Shown: positions 12,520 to 22,086 of the stretch, in pieces
Position numbering within the stretch: position 1 is the first letter of the stretch
Layout of the letters: each line of letters begins with the position of its first letter
Source of the DNA: Trichostrongylus colubriformis
Lineage: Eukaryota > Nematoda > Chromadorea > Rhabditida > Trichostrongylidae
DNA length: 64,000 nucleotides
Direction: 5' to 3'
NCBI GenBank assembly: GCA_963978905.1
Contig: OZ022258.1
Span: forward strand, 30,012,716-30,076,715
Notes under the pieces: generated by a model
Database searches by the model: none
The model's input: the letters and a program-made list of their open reading frames with translations, nothing else
Told to the model about the DNA's origin: nothing
Made by a program: the position numbers and the translations under genes

Positions 12520-12640
12520 TTTCGACGTCTTGCAAGGTGCCGTGTGTGCACTGCGGCAACTTCAACCACTGACTTCCCACACCGTAAACCAAAATTGCCC
12601 TCCTCCCGGTGTCTTTGATTCTACTGCTCCATGCCGACCA
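12520..12640. repeat. Fragment of the CACCGGGAGG-type repeat family
   Basis: Contains ACCAAAATTGCCCTCCTCCCGGTGTC. Related phrases occur at 45715 and 50190 (opposite orientation), 56175 and 56900. It appears to be a piece of a common interspersed element. Confidence 0.5.
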
Positions 12641-15029
12641 CTTTTCACAAAGACTTCACCGTCGTCGGTCTAATGGCTGCCAAAACCTCAGTGATGTATA
12701 TAAGGCTCCAGTTATGCACGCAGGAAAACAGTAAAAGGGGTTTATGACTTCTGTGGATCGATGAAAAACGTACTCCTCCTTTTGACCCTTTGATTTAATT
12801 TTCCAGTGAAATCCCCTATATGTCTGGAATGCGACTTTTGCTGTAATCTCATCTATCCATCGAATGTCTTGGGTTTCTTCTGTCCTTAGAGTCTCGATTA
12901 AAACTACCCTGCCCATAAAACAGAGGCCTGCCAGAAAATGACTGGTAAGCCGTTAGCGGTTTTTGGTTTTCCATTTCGCAATAACTGGCGATGAACGACC
13001 CGTACAAATTGTTCAATTGCACCGATCCATTACTATTTAAGCGACTGAGAAGCCGTTAACATGTGGGTAAGATATTCGGATACACTCACTTATTATAAAT
13101 TGCTCAAGTGTTTGCCCCTTTTACATGCAAACTACTGCATGTGCGGTGCTCTGAAGATATCGCCGACTCGGTTTGGGATTGCGTTGGAACATTGTTTAGT
13201 TCATCTTGAAATCGTGAAAATCCATCTCTAATGTTCTGTTAAGTCTCCTGCTCGCCTTAGACACTATTTGGTGCGAGCAGAAACGTACTTATAAGAAACT
13301 ATAAGAACAAACTTTATCACTCTCTGAGACCTTCAAGAAAAAAGGGCTCCCTTGAGTTCCTGGCAATGGGATGAACGTCGAACCATATACCTCCGAATAG
13401 TATGTAAGAACGAGTCGCTAACCCCTTTTCTCAAGGTAGATTTTAAAAATGTTCAGCAAATTTTCGTCCCGGCAAATGGAATAGTAAATGAAGCAGAAGG
13501 AAACTTACTCTCAAAAGGATTTCATGGTCAAGTCGGCCAGTCAGTCAACGGCCAATATACGCAGTCCCTGTCTCTCGCTAAGAAATGTGGAAGTTTATTC
13601 TGTATCTCTAGCAAGATTACAAGAATGTGTCGGGGGAGAATAAATAAATATTGTCGATCTGCTCTCTCCCGTAAGCTTGAGGCGTTTCAGAAGCTTTTCC
13701 GTGGATTCAACTGTCGCATGAGTTGCCGACTTGTGTATAAGAAAGACATTTGTGTTTCACTTTCTGCTTGGATTCTCGGTTAGTTCTCAGCAAGCATTAC
13801 ATTTGCAACCAATCTCCATCTTTTTGCAGAGAGGTTACTTCTTGGATATAGTTTTTAGTGACGGCTCACTTTAATTCAGTTAGTTTGAGCAAATTTGTAA
13901 AGCACAGCAAAAAGGTTGTCCAGGTTTATCTTCTATTTTTCATTAGATCATTCAGTGGAATCATTCTCAGAAATCACTCATATAACTCTATTTCTGAGAC
14001 CATCAATATGGAACTTTTCATTTTCTGTTTCACATCATGAGAAAAGTAAGAACCTCTAGACTATTCAGTTATTGAGTTATGCTATAGGTTTTTTCCGTTT
14101 CTCATCCTATGTGTTTCACAATATTCCTCGCCTTCTTTCGACAAAATCTATCTGCATATGCTTTCGACAGAGCTTTTTTGCTATTCTACAGTACCACGTT
14201 ATTGATTTTTGAATCATTCAGCTCTTTAATATTGGCTTACAAATGCATCATTCCCCACTCATGATTCAATGTGGAGCGGAAAAGTTCAACTTTCTTAACT
14301 TCGATGTGCCAAAAGTGCAGATTTTTGCTTTTTGAAGACACAGTTCACTACAATTTGGCTATCCTAGCTCCATCTGTGAGCAAGTAGCCCTTTTCGCGAT
14401 TGAAAAGTGTGTATTTCTAAAGGGGTGCAAAGATGTGTAGGAACCGCGTACAGCTATCACATGTATGCCGGCGCTCTTCGTTTCAAGATGGGCGACACCC
14501 ACCATCGATTTGACCAGCGGAGCAACGATCGCAACTACTTGGCAGAAAAGGTTTATTCTCGGTTTTGATTAGATAAGATCGACGAAAGTGTGGTAGCAAA
14601 GGCAAGAGGAAGGTACTTTTGCTGAATTTCGGATGATAACATCAAGCAGAGAGCTTTGCAAAAGCCTGCATCTATGCCACGAACTCATCCAAGCCGAAAT
14701 CGGAAAGATTCCAATTTGTAAGACTTCTAGAGTTTTTTTTCAAATTGCCCCCTTCGCTTTCGAGCTTTTCGATATCCTCAGAAACCTGACTAAGAGCGAC
14801 GACCAACAGGAAACGATTACATACACCCTTTTTTGAAGGATGGAAGAAATCTTGTTAAATACAGAGAATAAGACAGGAACGAACTTATTGCACAAACGTT
14901 ATCAAATATAAGCGCACTACGTAATTCTAGATACCAATATCAGGTCAACTTTTCTCATGGATCCTCTCATGGTTGCTGAATGAGAACTGCCGAGTGTCGA
15001 AGCCAAACATTAATAATCTATCAATGGCT
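12641..15029. other. Unassigned open frames; no gene supported
   Basis: Two frames are long enough to mention: 12656-12916 (-, 86 codons) and 13352-13783 (+, 143 codons, Cys- and Lys-rich in its second half). Neither shows a recognisable domain, signal peptide or membrane segment. Neither has convincing splice sites at both ends. They may be exons of unknown genes or transposon debris. Confidence 0.25.
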
Positions 15030-15753
15030 AACGTCACCTCATCCACGCATCTTCAGTTCCTTTACAGAGTCGCTTCAGAACACATCTGCTTTGACAGGAT
15101 AAGCAGCTGCGCCAGAAATATCTTCCCATCGGAAGTTTTTCGGTTCATTCTAACAAGAAATCTCCGCTCTGTACACGCTGTGCGAGGCCATGGACAATGG
15201 TAGCCTCGCTCAAATCACTGCCACGGGTTCGTGATCAGCGCAGACGGCCTGAAATCCTTCGTCTAGGTTGGTTCAGCACGCTTGTTCGTTAAGCACAGCA
15301 AAAGGCTCACCACCTTCCACGAGTGATCAGCAAATGGGTAATTAAACCAATGATGCGCAGGTATACTTGTGCAAAATTGGATTATGAATTACACCTGGGC
15401 AGCGCGCTCCTGCGCGTTTATGTGGCATAGTGGTTCGTCAAAAAAGCTTCTTCTGTCTGTTCAAGGCCACCCCTACAATCTCCGTAAAAAATGCTTCTTC
15501 CGTCTATTTAAGGCCACCCCTCGAAATTCACATGAAAATTTTGAAATCATCAAAAATGTTGTGGGATTGAACGGACTCCTAACGTCACGTCATCCACGCA
15601 TCTTCAGCTCCTTTACAGAGTCGCTTCAGAACACATCTGCTTTGACAGGATAAGCAGCTGCGCCAGAAACATCTTCCCATCGGAAGTTTTTCAGTTTATT
15701 TTAACAAGAAATCTCCGCTCTGTACACGCTGTGGGAGGCCATAGACAATGGTA
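15030..15753. repeat. 173-bp direct duplication flanking an LTR-like fragment
   Basis: 15030-15202 and 15581-15753 are near-identical 173-bp segments (AACGTCAC...GACAATGGTA, a handful of mismatches). Between them, 15339-15580 is a fragment of the unit of the tandem array at 17-19 kb (GGGTAATTAAACCAATGATGC onward), with a short internal duplication of the CTTCTTCTGTCT phrase. The second copy is cut exactly where the AT-rich reverse-transcriptase sequence begins. Confidence 0.75.
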
Positions 15754-16383
15754 CATTTTCATTCAAAAAGTTGGAGTACCACAAGGAAGCAATGTTAGTC
15801 CCCTATTAGCAGATTTAACTTTGTCCTATTATAAATACGTTTACTCTCTAAAACAAATCAAAAGCACCAATTCTAACTTTAAGTTTTTTAGGTATATGGA
15901 TGACATTTTAGTTCTACACAACACAGATTCTATCACTACTCTTAACAAACTTAATATGATATACAATAATATATCAAAATTAGAAACTACACACGAAAAT
16001 GACTATAACTGTAATTATTTAGACCTAGAAATTTTAATTAAAGACAATAGGATTACTACCAAAATGTATAACAAAACAGACAATTTCGAATTCCCCATCA
16101 AAAGATTTCCTAATATATCCACTAACATTTCCTCCAAAATCAAACACAATACCATATATACAAAAAAAAACTAAGAGTAGCAAGAACCTGTACCTATCAA
16201 AAAGATTTCATAGAAAGACTACAACACACTTATAGACAATTACATAATTCTGGATATAAATTAGAAACCTTTTTAACCTGTCTTACTAAATGCCTATATC
16301 TAAATGATTTTATAAGGTACAAGTTCAAATTAGTTAACCCTAAAGAGCTTCATAACTACTTTATAACTCCTTTATCTGATTAA
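15754..16383 (+). pseudogene. Reverse-transcriptase fragment, Penelope-related (possibly Naiad-type)
   Basis: The open frame enters from the duplicated repeat and encodes GVPQGSNVSPLLADL (RT motif 4/B), then FRYMDDILVLHN (catalytic YMDD, motif C), YLDLEI and FPIKRFPNIS. It stops at 16172-16174 because an A-run is one base short. The next frame continues with the same protein type to a TAA at 16381-16383. The order of motifs resembles a family of intron-poor metazoan RT proteins that I associate with Penelope-like elements of the Naiad type, whose endonuclease lies at the N-terminus. That family assignment is from memory and uncertain. Motifs upstream of GVPQG are missing, so it is 5' truncated as well as frameshifted. 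Its A+T content is much higher than its surroundings, which supports recent arrival from a different source. Confidence 0.65.
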
Positions 16384-16916
16384 TTTTTAATGCTCTATCT
16401 GTTTAATCGGTAACACTATTAAAAAATTTTTTGTCATTAGTTATTTACACATTGTTTACGCATTGTTGCTATTACCATTAAAGCACTCACCACTCTTTGA
16501 TTCTCTGAATCCATGCTCACAAAGTTGACCGTTCCTATAAATAACTGTACATGTTGTTTATGATGATTAATATGAACTTGAAATAATGAGTGAAATGAGT
16601 CAAAGTAACTCAGAGTCGAATGACAACACTAATTGTAACATTGGTGAATAACACGTGATAACGTTCAATAGACAAAACAACTTTCATTTCTCATTTTTCA
16701 TTTACACTCATGAAGATAAGGAACGGTTGCTTTATGGTGAGTCAGTTTTTTCTCCAAACAAACAATTGCATAAGGCTAATAAAATATTTAGATCTACAAC
16801 TAACATACATAGATCCAAACATAACTTGATACTTGATTCTTTTTAATTGACTCACACTCAGTTCGATTTACATACTTTTCAGTAAATATTACAAAAAAAT
16901 TACGTAAAACATGCCT
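16384..16916. other. AT-rich 3' tail of the RT element
   Basis: A+T-rich DNA without a gene continues in composition from the RT fragment and probably forms its 3' untranslated part. A 63-codon frame at 16655-16846 has no recognisable feature. The composition changes near 16910, where the hammerhead-like structure begins. Confidence 0.4.
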
Positions 16917-17000
16917 ACCTCCCTTCCCTTACTGATGAGTACAGAGGGAGGTTATCTCTAGATTTAACCTCCGTCTAAGGGCCCGTGCGAAACGGAGGTT
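16917..17000 (+). ncRNA. Two-hairpin hammerhead-ribozyme-like motif with swapped segments
   Basis: Hairpin 1 has arms ACCTCCCT (16917-16924) and AGGGAGGT (16945-16952). Its loop reads CCCTTA-CTGATGA-GTAC (16926-16942). Hairpin 2 has arms AACCTCCGT (16966-16974) and ACGGAGGTT (16992-17000). Its loop reads C-TAAGGG-CCC-GTGC-GAA (16975-16991). The loops are complementary: CCCTTA with TAAGGG (stem I) and GTAC with GTGC (stem II, one G-U). With hairpin 2's stem as stem III, all the invariant hammerhead residues are present: CUGAUGA, GAA, A15.1-U16.1, G10.1-C11.1, and cleavage base C17 at 16975. In every known hammerhead the strand order is a circular permutation of I-core-II, II-GAAA-III, III-C-I; here the last two segments are exchanged. 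Activity is not shown. Confidence 0.6.
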
Positions 17001-17080
17001 GAACCATTTCTTTGCTCCTTCCCCCCTAAAATCTTTTTAAACATAGTTTCTTTGTTTACAATTGCTTATTTCTTCCTATA

Positions 17081-18949
17081 CATTGTTAAGAGTAATACGT
17101 GAAAACACAGCCGGCTTTTATAGAGCCCTTCGAGGTTGCTGACTGAGTTGTTGCTACAGATTCAATTTGTTGAAACAGTTTTCGAAATTCCGTAGGCACA
17201 CTTGTTTTCTCTTTTCCGGAGAGGTTTCAAAATTTTGCTGACCACAACATGAACTAGGTCATATTAAATGGACCTCAAACTTGGGTAATTAAACCAATGA
17301 TGCACAGCTATACCTGTGCGAAATTGGATTATGAATTACACCTGGACAGCGCGCTTCTGTGCGTTTATGTGGCGCAATGGTTCGTCGAAAAAGTGCTTCT
17401 TCTGTCTATTTATGGCTATCCCTCGAAATTAGCATGGAAATTTTGAAATCATCAAAAATGTTGTGGGATTGGACGGACTGCTACACATTGTTAAGAGTAG
17501 TACGTGAAAACACAGACAGCTTTTGTATAGAGCCCTTCGAGGTTGCTGACTGAGTTGTTGCAACAGTTTTCGAAATTCCGTAGGCATTCTCGTTTTCTCC
17601 TTTCCAGAAAGGTTTTCAAAATTCTGTTGACCACAACATGAATTGGATCATATTAAACGGACTTGGGTAATTAAACCAAGATGCACAGGTATACCTGGCG
17701 AAACTGGATTATGAGTTACACCAGTACAGCGCGCTTATGTGCGTTTATGTGGCGCAATGGTTCGTCGTAAAAGTGCTTCTTCTGTCTGTTTGTGGCTATC
17801 CCTCGAAATTCGCATGTAAATTTTGAAATCATCAAAACTGTTGTGGGATTGAACGGACTGCTACACATTGTTATGAGTAGTACGTGAAAACACAGACAGC
17901 TTTTGTATAGAGCCCTTCGAGGTTGCTGACTGAGTTGTTGCAACAGTTCTCGAAATTCCGAAGATATTCTCGTTTTCTCCTTTCCAGAGAGGTTTTCAAA
18001 ATTCTGTTGACCAAGTGCTATGCAGTGCAACAGTAGCGAAAGAACGGAGTGAAACGGCAAAATACCCGAGAATTAAGTTCCCCGAATGGGGTCATATTAA
18101 ACGGACTTGGGTAATTAAACCAATGATGCACAGGTATACCGGTGCGAAATTGGATTATGAATTACACCTGGACAGCGCGCTCCTGCACGCTTATGAGGCG
18201 CAATGGTTCGTCGAAAAAGTGCTTCTTCTGTCTACTTATGACTATCTCTCGAAATTCGCATGAAAATTTTGAAATCATCAAAAATGTTGTGGGATTGAAC
18301 GGACTGCTACACATTGTTATGAGTAGTACGTGAAAACACAGACAGCTTTTGTATAGAGCCCTTCGAGATTGCTGACTGAGTTGTTGCAACAGTTTTCGAA
18401 ATTCCGTAGGCATTCTCGATTTCTCCTTTCTAGAAAGGTTTTCAAAATTCTGTTGACCAAGTGCTATGCAGTGCAACAGTAGCGAAAGAACGGAGTGAAA
18501 CGGCAAAATACCCGAGAATTAAGTTCCCCGAATGGGGTCATATTAAACGGACTTGGGTAATTAAACCAATGATGCACAGGTATACCGGTGCGAAATTGGA
18601 TTATGAATTACACCTGGACAGCGCGCTCCTGCACGCTTATGTGGCGCAATGGTTCGTCGAAAAAGTGCTTCTTCTGTCTATTTATGGCTATCCCTCGAAA
18701 TTCGCATGAAAATTTTGAAATCATCAAAAATGTTGTGGGATTGGACGGACTGCTACACACTGTTAAGAGCAGTACGTGAAAACACAGACAGCTTTTGTAT
18801 AGAGCCCTTCGAGGTTGCTGACTGAGTTGTTGCAACAGTTCTCGAAATTCCGAAGATATTCTCGTTTTCTCCTTTCCAGAGAGGTTTTCAAGATTTTGTT
18901 GGCCACAACATGAATTGGTTCATATTAAGCGGACCTCAAACCTGGGAAA
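17081..18949 (-). repeat. Tandem array of LTR-like units
   Basis: Four successive units, each containing GGGTAATTAAACC (17283, 17665, 18109, 18555), are spaced 382, 444 and 446 bp apart. A partial unit precedes them from 17081. Each contains the same phrases (CACAGACAGCTTTTGTATAGAGCCC, GGTTGCTGACTGAG, GGTTTTCAAAATTCTG). The longer units differ by replacing a CACAACATGAATTGG segment with a 74-bp segment (18015-18088, 18461-18534). On the minus strand the first unit has a TATAAAA box, and 17270-17295 matches 26 of 26 bases of the 3' part of the LTR at 43.1 kb. I infer decayed LTRs arranged head to tail in minus orientation. Open frames across the array (for example 18162-18506 -) are repeat-derived, not genes. 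Confidence 0.6.
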
Positions 18950-19071
18950 GGCACGGTGCACTTTAGCACTGACAAAAACAACAACAGCCGGCCAGGCCGG
19001 CTCTTGTTTTGCATTGGAAGCCGGCGTGGCCGGCTGTTTTGGTTTTCGCCAGTGCTAAAGTGCATCGTGCC
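18950..19071. mobile_element. Foldback MITE, outer element
   Basis: Arms GGCACGGTGCACTTTAGCAC (18950 onward) and its complement (ending 19071) enclose a second hairpin made of two CCGGC/GGCCGG blocks. The element directly abuts the LTR-like array. Its right-flank sequence is split by the Mutator-like MITE at 19077, so the true inverted repeat may extend a few bases beyond the insertion. Confidence 0.7.
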
Positions 19072-19316
19072 TATCCGGGTGTATATCGCTAGGACAGAAA
19101 CGTCGCGTGGCCGTTTTCGGCACGTGACGGGATGGTGCGAGCTATGCGCGCCGTATTAGTTGAGTCCTGAAGCGATTACGCATAGAATGAGGCGTAGAGC
19201 ACTGTCATCGCTTCAAGACCCATCCAATACGGCGCGCATAGCTCGCACCATCCCGTCGCGTGCCGAACACGGCCACGCGACGGTTCTGTCCTAGCGATAT
19301 ACACCCGTGCCTATCC
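19067..19316. mobile_element. Mutator-like MITE with 10-bp target duplication
   Basis: A 230-bp element (19077-19306) has terminal inverted repeats of about 100 bp (19077-19176 and 19207-19306, a few mismatches) that begin GGGTGTATATCGCTAGGACAG. It is flanked by the perfect 10-bp direct repeat GTGCCTATCC (19067-19076, 19307-19316). Long arms with a 9-10 bp duplication indicate the Mutator superfamily. The ends start GGGTGT, like the element at 3822. No transposase is present. Confidence 0.85.
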
Positions 19317-19602
19317 AAGATGTAAGGCATCAAATTTGCGCGGAACGGCCAAGAGTGAAGTGTGCGACTGCACACTTCACCTCCGCAGTTTGCTAATGAA
19401 ATGCGTTGAGTGAAATAGAATGTTTCATGTCGTCCATTATGTTGCTGTAATCGTCATTTAAGGGGTTTCTTTCTGTTTATTTCTTGAATGTGGATTTCAC
19501 CAGAGCTAAGTATCATGTGTTGTTTGTGACTTATCAAAAGGTTTATTTATTGCTCTCGCTACATCGTTTCGTGTTCATTATGAGTGTGCGATTCCGGAGA
19601 TT

Positions 19603-19675
19603 TCTAATCCACAATATCCATTTCTGGGACACCTGGGAGTGTCAGTGCCCCAAAAAATGGGTATTGTGGATTAGA
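19603..19675. repeat. Hairpin element, 73 bp
   Basis: TCTAATCCACAATATCCATTT at 19603 and its near-perfect complement ending at 19675 form a long hairpin around CACCTGGGAGTGTCAG. It could be a small MITE or a stem-loop within a larger repeat. Confidence 0.65.
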
Positions 19676-19710
19676 AGGGCACGTCCTCGGATCTTTGGTA
19701 GGAAGGGGAA

Positions 19711-19777
19711 CTTAATTCTCGGGTATTTTGCCGTTTCACTCCGTTCTTTCGCTACTGTTGCACTGCATAGCACTTCG
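19711..19777. repeat. Inverted copy of the 74-bp variant segment of the array
   Basis: This is the reverse complement of 18015-18085 and 18461-18531 (TGCTATGCAGTGCAACAGTAG...), nearly perfect, about 1.2 kb away in opposite orientation. It indicates that the array's variant segment belongs to an element that also inserted or inverted here. Confidence 0.7.
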
Positions 19778-20327
19778 ACTTGTATGTGGTTCTGTCATGT
19801 TCGGATGTGAATTGCATATCGTGTACTTTACATTTCATTCAATCATACTATTGGGAATAATGTATATGATGTCCACATAACTTGAAGCCTTCCACTGCAT
19901 CTTACTTTCTCATTATCAGGGGTAATCCATTCGCAAAAAGCTCCATTTGTCCGTTCTTTCATGCGATTTTACTCACAGTATATGCTAAACGTAATTAGAG
20001 CCGCTATTCGGACCATTGATTCCTGACATGTCACATGTCACGAAGAAGGAAATTCAAGTGATAAATCAATAGCGTGATTATCGTCCTTTTTCGAATGCTT
20101 GTGTTGAATTGAGAGGGAACTTTTGCTTGAATACTCGTCCTGTAGTTATCTAAGGGGCCAGCCTATCAGAGAACTTTCACTTATTTTCATATAGTTCAAA
20201 GCCTAAAACATAATAAAAGCACCTTTTCCTTATTCTTTGTCATAACAGTTAAGGGGAATTTTCACTCTATGCATTTCACGATCGCTTGACTTTCGACTGC
20301 TATTAAATCTCTTTTACGAAGTATTTT

Positions 20328-20549
20328 GGGTCAAATAAGGGAGGAGGGGGGAGAGACGCAAAATTTCCACCTACGTCAAAGCTCCTTTCCCTCCCTAGAT
20401 TTAGACTGACGCAGATGAGACCTATGCTTTGACGGATTCTTTTTCATGTAGCAGGAGGGGTATCATCTTTAGCCTGAGCCTGGGGAGGGAAAAGAGCTTC
20501 GACGTCGACGCGAAGTTGCGTCTCCCCCTCCCCCGACCTTATTTGACCC
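20328..20549. mobile_element. GGGTCAAATAAGG-family MITE, copy 1
   Basis: A 222-bp hairpin with perfect 13-bp ends (GGGTCAAATAAGG and complement) and longer imperfect arms containing GAGACGCAA and AAGCTC(C)TTTCCC. Related copies lie at 27846-27952, 28738-28822 and 56502-56726. Confidence 0.75.
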
Positions 20550-20825
20550 ACATATCCGAAGCATCGGCGGCTGTGGAGCCATAGAGGCTCTGCTTGTCCT
20601 AAGTTTCCCAAGAAATCATTGAGTTATGCTGCCATTTTGTGAAATGCTACGGACTATTGTCTGCCACATTCCTTAACAGAATCGCTAATTCGAACGTGAA
20701 TGTTTTACTTATGCGTGGTATGTGTGAAAATTGATCTCGCTCGTTCCTATGTGGTGTTGATGACTCGTAGGCCGCAATCAGCCGTTGCCAACTGCGATTC
20801 TGTGGTTTTGCGTTGTCGCAGAAAG

Positions 20826-21469
20826 ATGAGCGAAGCAGCCGCTCGTGCCTCCGTTATCAAGCCTGACTCACCTCGAAAGACAAGCATGGAAGAAGACCAA
20901 GGCGGAGTCGAAGATAATGACGATCAGGTGGAAGAAGATCTTCTTGATTTTGGCGAAGAGTACGATTACCGCGACTCGAACTCCGAAGTCAAGGAAGAAT
21001 GTGCTCCGGCCGATAAAGTGGCACACGAACAGTATAGTTATCCAGAAAAACAGAGAAAAATGGAACTGGGACGACACAGGAGTCTCATCAGAGCATTTTT
21101 GGCAGGAAAAGTGATGTAACGGAGCGGAAAATAAGTTATCTGAACTCCATGAGACCAGAGGACACCTTTCTTGTGTGCTCATTTTGCCTGGCCAAAGGGT
21201 AGCATTACTCGGACTTTTCCAAGATATGTGAGCGTCCAGTCGAGGATGAGAAGGGCCCGATGTACTCTCTGTTCGACAGCCATCATGACACAAAAAATTG
21301 CTGGTGCCCAACAAGACAGTGCATGTACCGTGGGCAAAAAGACCACAATAAGGCATTGTGCACTTTGCCAGAACGCATCTGCGATTCCTATGGAGAGCTC
21401 GAGGAAATCAAGAAGGAACTTGAGTCCTTGAGGGGAGTGTACCAACGTGACCATAGCTCAGAGTACTGA
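20826..21469 (+). pseudogene. Gag-like ORF remnant of a BEL/Pao-type LTR element
   Basis: From ATG 20826 the frame encodes an acidic N-terminal part. It shifts near 21110 (the original frame ends at 21117-21119) and continues in another frame that carries one in-frame stop. The second part has CSFCLAKG...H...C and CWCPTRQCMYRGQKDHNKALC, two cysteine/histidine zinc-knuckle arrangements. These are followed by a short coiled-coil-like segment ending at TGA 21467-21469. The same order (zinc knuckles, then coiled coil, then stop) is seen in the intact LTR element's Gag at 42.1-42.5 kb. In the family, such Gag proteins package element RNA. The shift and stop make this copy non-functional. Confidence 0.55.
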
Positions 21470-21670
21470 GAGGAGCATTCCAATAGAATGATTTCAGGGT
21501 ATCCTTGAGAATGGAAGCATGATAACAGCTTTTAGAAAAATAGAACATCTCACGACATATCGGCTACCCCTCTTTTTTGTCTCTTAATGATGGTCGTTCT
21601 CTGACCGCATGAACTTTGACCCCCCCCCGCGAAGGAAATTGGCGCCAATGAACTTTGGACCCTATATGGG

Positions 21671-21680
21671 GGGTATATAA
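21671..21680 (+). promoter_or_regulatory. TATA box in a probable LTR remnant
   Basis: GGTATATAAA lies 22 bp upstream of the Penelope insertion site. Together with the LTR-like 3' motif at 23864, it suggests that the Penelope-like element landed just downstream of an LTR promoter. Confidence 0.35.
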
Positions 21681-21805
21681 ACCCTCAGGGCAAGAAGATA
21701 CACTACACTTTTAGCTCCCATGTTCTCCCTTGTTGAAACCTCGGCATAGTTGTCGATTGTTTTTCTTTTGTATGCCAACACGAGGTTAGAAGTGGAACCT
21801 GTATT

Positions 21806-21844
21806 GGCCTAACGTTTCGATCTTCTCGTCTTCTTCAGAGGCCT
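21806..21844 (-). ncRNA. Hammerhead ribozyme motif, 3' copy (weakened stem II)
   Basis: On the minus strand this reads AGGCCT-CTGAAGA-...-GAAACGTT-AGGCC. The AGGCC arms pair (stem I), the core CUGAAGA and GAAA are intact, and stem III is the minimal A-C/G-U type known from Penelope-like elements. Stem II reads GAC against ATC, so one pair is lost compared with the copy at 23350. Confidence 0.6.
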
Positions 21845-22086
21845 GAAGATGGCTCGAAGCTCTTGATTTGCAAAGTATCCGAACAAACGCCTCCTCCCCT
21901 CTAGCGTTTCCGGCGTCGTTTCGAGATCGCTCTCGGACAACCCGGTAATGAAGCAATAGACTCACCCAAGATTCCACCAGCGGAGCAGTAGCTCACGCCT
22001 CAATCACATGTGTCAGTAAAGGCGAATGAGTCTCACTTGACTCGATGTTCCTTATACGGCAGAAACTACTACCGCACACGTCGCCT

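Noticed and set aside
17716..18835. Repeated 60-114 codon frames on both strands
   Set aside because: They recur because the LTR-like units are tandemly repeated; the frames are not conserved between unit variants and have no family.
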